Below are positions 3,967 through 6,752 of a stretch of DNA of 6,752 bases, in pieces (position 1 is the stretch's first letter; every line of letters begins with the position of its first letter). A model generated the notes under the pieces. The model saw only the letters and a list, made by a program, of their open reading frames with translations. It made no database searches and was not told where the DNA came from. A program made the position numbers and the translations under genes. The stretch is from positions 3,843 to 10,594 of the forward strand of contig JACPTH010000085.1 in the NCBI GenBank assembly GCA_016192885.1, read 5' to 3'. Source of the stretch: a bacterium. Lineage in GTDB: Bacteria > Muiribacteriota > Ozemobacteria > Ozemobacterales > Ozemobacteraceae.

Positions 3967-6752
3967 ATGTATCACACGAATTTCGTTCATCTTCACGTTC
4001 ATAGCCACTACAGCATCCTTGACGGTGCCGCGCCGATAAAATCAATTTTAGATTTGGCTCGTCGTTTCCGGATGCCTTCAATAGCCCTAACCGACCACGG
4101 AAACATGTTCGGAATTATTGAATTTTACCAGGGAGCATTGAAGCGTGGAATCAAACCTATTTTAGGTTTCGAGGCTTATCTTGCACCCAAGGGTAGGCAT
4201 GAAAGGACGGGCCATCGAAACAACCCAAATTACCACTTGATTCTTCTTGCAACCGACCTGAAAGGTTACAAAAACCTGGTGAAGCTTTCGACCCTTGGGT
4301 ACACCCAGGGTTTTTATTACCGTCCAAGAATTGATTGGGAGCTGCTTGAAGCGCATCATGAAGGTTTGATCGCGCTAAGTTCATGCCTTCACGGTGAGAT
4401 TCCATGGAAATTGATGAAAGGCGAGGATGAGGAGGCTATCAAAGCTTCTCGAAGATATCAAGATCTTTTTGGAAAAGACCGGTTTTACCTTGAAATTCAA
4501 AACCACGGTCTTTCAGAGGAAATTGCCGATTGCCGTACTTCCAAAGCTTGTCAACCTTGCTCGAACCAAAGAAATCTCTCTTGTTGCGACCAATGACGTT
4601 CATTACGTAAACCCCGAAGATTGGGAAGCCCATGATGCTCTTCTTTGTCTACAAACTCAATCGTTTCTAAAAGATGAGAAACGGTTAAAATTCGGTTCCC
4701 AAGAGTTCTTTCTTAAATCCTCGCAAGTTATGACCGAACTTTTTAAAGACGTTCCGGATGCGGTGACAAATACATTGCGAATCGCCGATAAATGTAACGT
4801 TCAGCTCATTCTGGGGCAAAGCATTTTGCCTAATTTTCCCATTCCTCAAGGAAAAAGCTCGGGAAGTTATCTTTCGGAGCTTTGTCGAGATTCACTGCCT
4901 TTAAGATATCCAAACTTTACGCCCGAAATCGAAAAAAGATTGGAATTCGAGCTTTCGGTAATTCAGCGGATGGGGTTTTGCGACTACTTTTTAATTGTTT
5001 GGGATCTCATTCGATATGCGCGTCAAATTGGGGTTCCCGTTGGACCGGGCCGAGGTTCGGCCGCCGGAAGCATTGTTTCATATTTGCTTCGGATAACCGA
5101 CATCGAGCCTCTTCGCTACGGGCTTTTATTTGAAAGGTTTCTCAACCCGGACCGCATAAGCATGCCCGACATTGACATTGATTTTTCTGATGAAGGCAGA
5201 AGCAAAATTATCGATTATGTTGTACAAAAATACGGGCGAGACAACGTTTCCCAAATTATTACTTTTAACTCTATTCAAGCCAAATTGGCGATTCGTGATG
5301 TCGGACGAGTGATGCAAATACCCCTTCCCGAGGTCGATAGAATCGCCAAACTCGTTCCGGAAGGGCCTGGAATCCATCTAAAATCAGTCTTTCAGGATGT
5401 ACCGGACCTCAAGGATATTTGGGAAAATGGGACTCACGAGCAAAAACGATTGTTAAAAATCGCGACAACCGTTGAGGGTCTGGTTAGGCACACCGGCATC
5501 CACGCCGCCGGGATTGTGATTTCCCGCGATAAGCTGATGGAAATTGTCCCTCTTTTTCGCGATAAATCAGGTGAAATTGTTACGCAATATGAGAAAGATT
5601 CGATAGAAAAAATCGGCCTTCTCAAAATGGATTTCCTTGGATTGAAAACCCTTTCCCTTATTAAAAGGGCTTTGGAGCATATAAGAAAATCGAGAAATTT
5701 GGAATTCGATCTTAACTCCGTTCCGCTTGATGACAAGAAAACCTATGAGTTATTGAGCGAAGGTTTAACCTTGGGGGTGTTCCAACTTGAATCTTCTGGA
5801 ATGCGGGGTTTGATAACCCGCCTTAAACCGTCGGTTTTCGAGGACATTATTGCCCTTTTGGCGATGTACCGCCCGGGACCTTTGGGGTCAGGAATGGTTG
5901 ACGACTTTGTTGAATGCAAGCATGGTCGAAAGAAAATAGTTTATCCTCACTCAGACCTTGAACCTATTCTTAAAGACACCTATGGGGTTTTTCTCTATCA
6001 AGAGCAATGCATGCACACCGCAAATGTCTTGGCAAATTTTACAATGGGCCAGGCCGATCAACTTCGAAAGGCTATGTCAAAGAAAATTGCCGAGGACATG
6101 GATAAAATGGGAAAATTATTCGTAGAAGGCGCCACCAACAGAGGAATTCAGGAAGACACCGCCCGCCAGATTTTTGAGAAAATGGCTAGTTTTGGCGAGT
6201 ATGGTTTCAATAAATCCCATTCGGCGGCGTATGCGGTTATCACTTTCCAAACGGCCTATCTTAAAGCGCATTTCCCCACCGAATTTATGGCGGGGGTTTT
6301 ATCTTCAGAAATAAACAACACCGATAAAATAGCGGAATACATGGATGAATGCAAAACTCTTAGCATATCGGTTCAAAAACCCGATCTTAATTTAAGCCTA
6401 AATCTTTTTTCAGTTGACGGCGGGAAAATCCGGTTCGGCCTTAGCGCAATAAAGGGCGTTGGATCCTTAGCCGTTGATTCAATTATTGAATCGCGTGAAA
6501 AATCGGGGCCATTTAGAAGCCTTTTTGACTTTACGAGGCGTGTTGACACGAGATTGGTAAACCATCGGGTCATCGAGGCTTTAATCAAAGGAGGGGCGAT
6601 GGATTGTTTTTGCCTCAAGCGCAGTCAACTGCTTGCCATGCAACAAGAGGCCTTAAAATCCGGTCAAGCGTCCCAAAAGGAAAAATTAGCCGGGCAAGCC
6701 ACCTTTTTTGATCTGGTAGAAAACGACCAAGAAACCCTTTTCGCGGTTGAAC
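3967..6752 (+). CDS. dnaE: DNA polymerase III alpha subunit, frameshifted and 3' partial
   Basis: Replicative polymerase catalytic subunit. The first 4522 or so bases read in one frame (stop at 4594-4596) and the rest in the next frame to the window edge without another stop. Removing one copy of the ATTGCCG duplication at 4522-4535 joins them into about 926 codons of the usual 1100 to 1200. The PHP domain has HLHVHSHYS (8-16), TDHGNMFG, GFEAYLAP, LEIQNHG and ATNDVHY, so its metal ligands look complete, as in proofreading-capable PHP domains and unlike the degenerate E. coli one. The polymerase core has GPGRGSAAGS, PDIDIDF with Asp about 399 and 401, and KMDFLGL with Asp about 553, matching E. 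coli Asp401, 403 and 555. FGEYGFNKSHSAAYA follows. The start fits the family N-terminus, but there is no Shine-Dalgarno. The C-terminal OB-fold and tau-binding parts lie off the right edge. It is an essential gene, so the frameshift is either an artefact or a marker of a second polymerase. Confidence 0.95.
4522..4535 (+). repeat. 7-bp tandem duplication (ATTGCCG x2) breaking dnaE
   Basis: ATTGCCG occurs twice head to tail. Deleting one copy gives HGLSEEIAVLPKLVNLAR, continuing in frame to ATNDVHY. The interval from NHG to TND then has 27 residues, the same as I recall for Thermus DnaE. With both copies the frame shifts and stops 60 bases later. Confidence 0.9.

Overview
The window looks like a chromosomal segment of a bacterium with moderate GC content. 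It uses sigma-54 (it encodes an RtcR-type activator and has a matching -24/-12 promoter) and carries a DnaE-type replicase with a seemingly complete PHP domain. I cannot place it in a named genus from sequence alone.

Left part (1-1621, minus strand): two genes read leftwards. The distal one is the N-terminal 150 codons of rtcA (RNA 3'-terminal phosphate cyclase), cut by the left window edge. The proximal one is a 365-residue SPFH/Band-7 (slipin-like) protein. Both have good ribosome binding sites and are separated by only 71 bases, so they look co-transcribed.

Centre (1622-2309): about 690 bases without a convincing protein gene, but not empty. On the minus strand there is a well-spaced sigma-54 promoter (2130-2146) with predicted start near 2119. 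It is followed by a structured stretch containing a striking tRNA-like domain (1964-2052). The D-arm, T-arm and tertiary-contact bases are tRNA-like, but the acceptor stem does not pair as in a tRNA and the anticodon arm is out of register. Upstream are a TCAAG-N5-CTTGA palindrome, an imperfect inverted repeat around the promoter, and a sigma-70-type promoter for the divergent gene.

Right-centre (2310-3905, plus strand): rtcR, with a CARF sensor domain, a sigma-54 AAA+ domain with GAFTGA loop, and a C-terminal DNA-binding region. The inferred logic is that damaged RNA ends sensed by RtcR switch on the divergent sigma-54 transcript, which carries first a tRNA-mimic RNA, then the slipin, then rtcA. 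An RtcB ligase may lie beyond the left edge, but that is not visible here.

Right part (3967-6752, plus strand): dnaE, the DNA polymerase III alpha subunit, incomplete at the right edge. It appears unrelated to the repair island. Its reading frame is broken by a 7-base tandem duplication (ATTGCCG twice, 4522-4535); removing one copy restores an uninterrupted, correctly spaced protein. Its start codon lies only 11 bases after an extended -10 box and has no Shine-Dalgarno sequence, suggesting a leaderless or nearly leaderless message.
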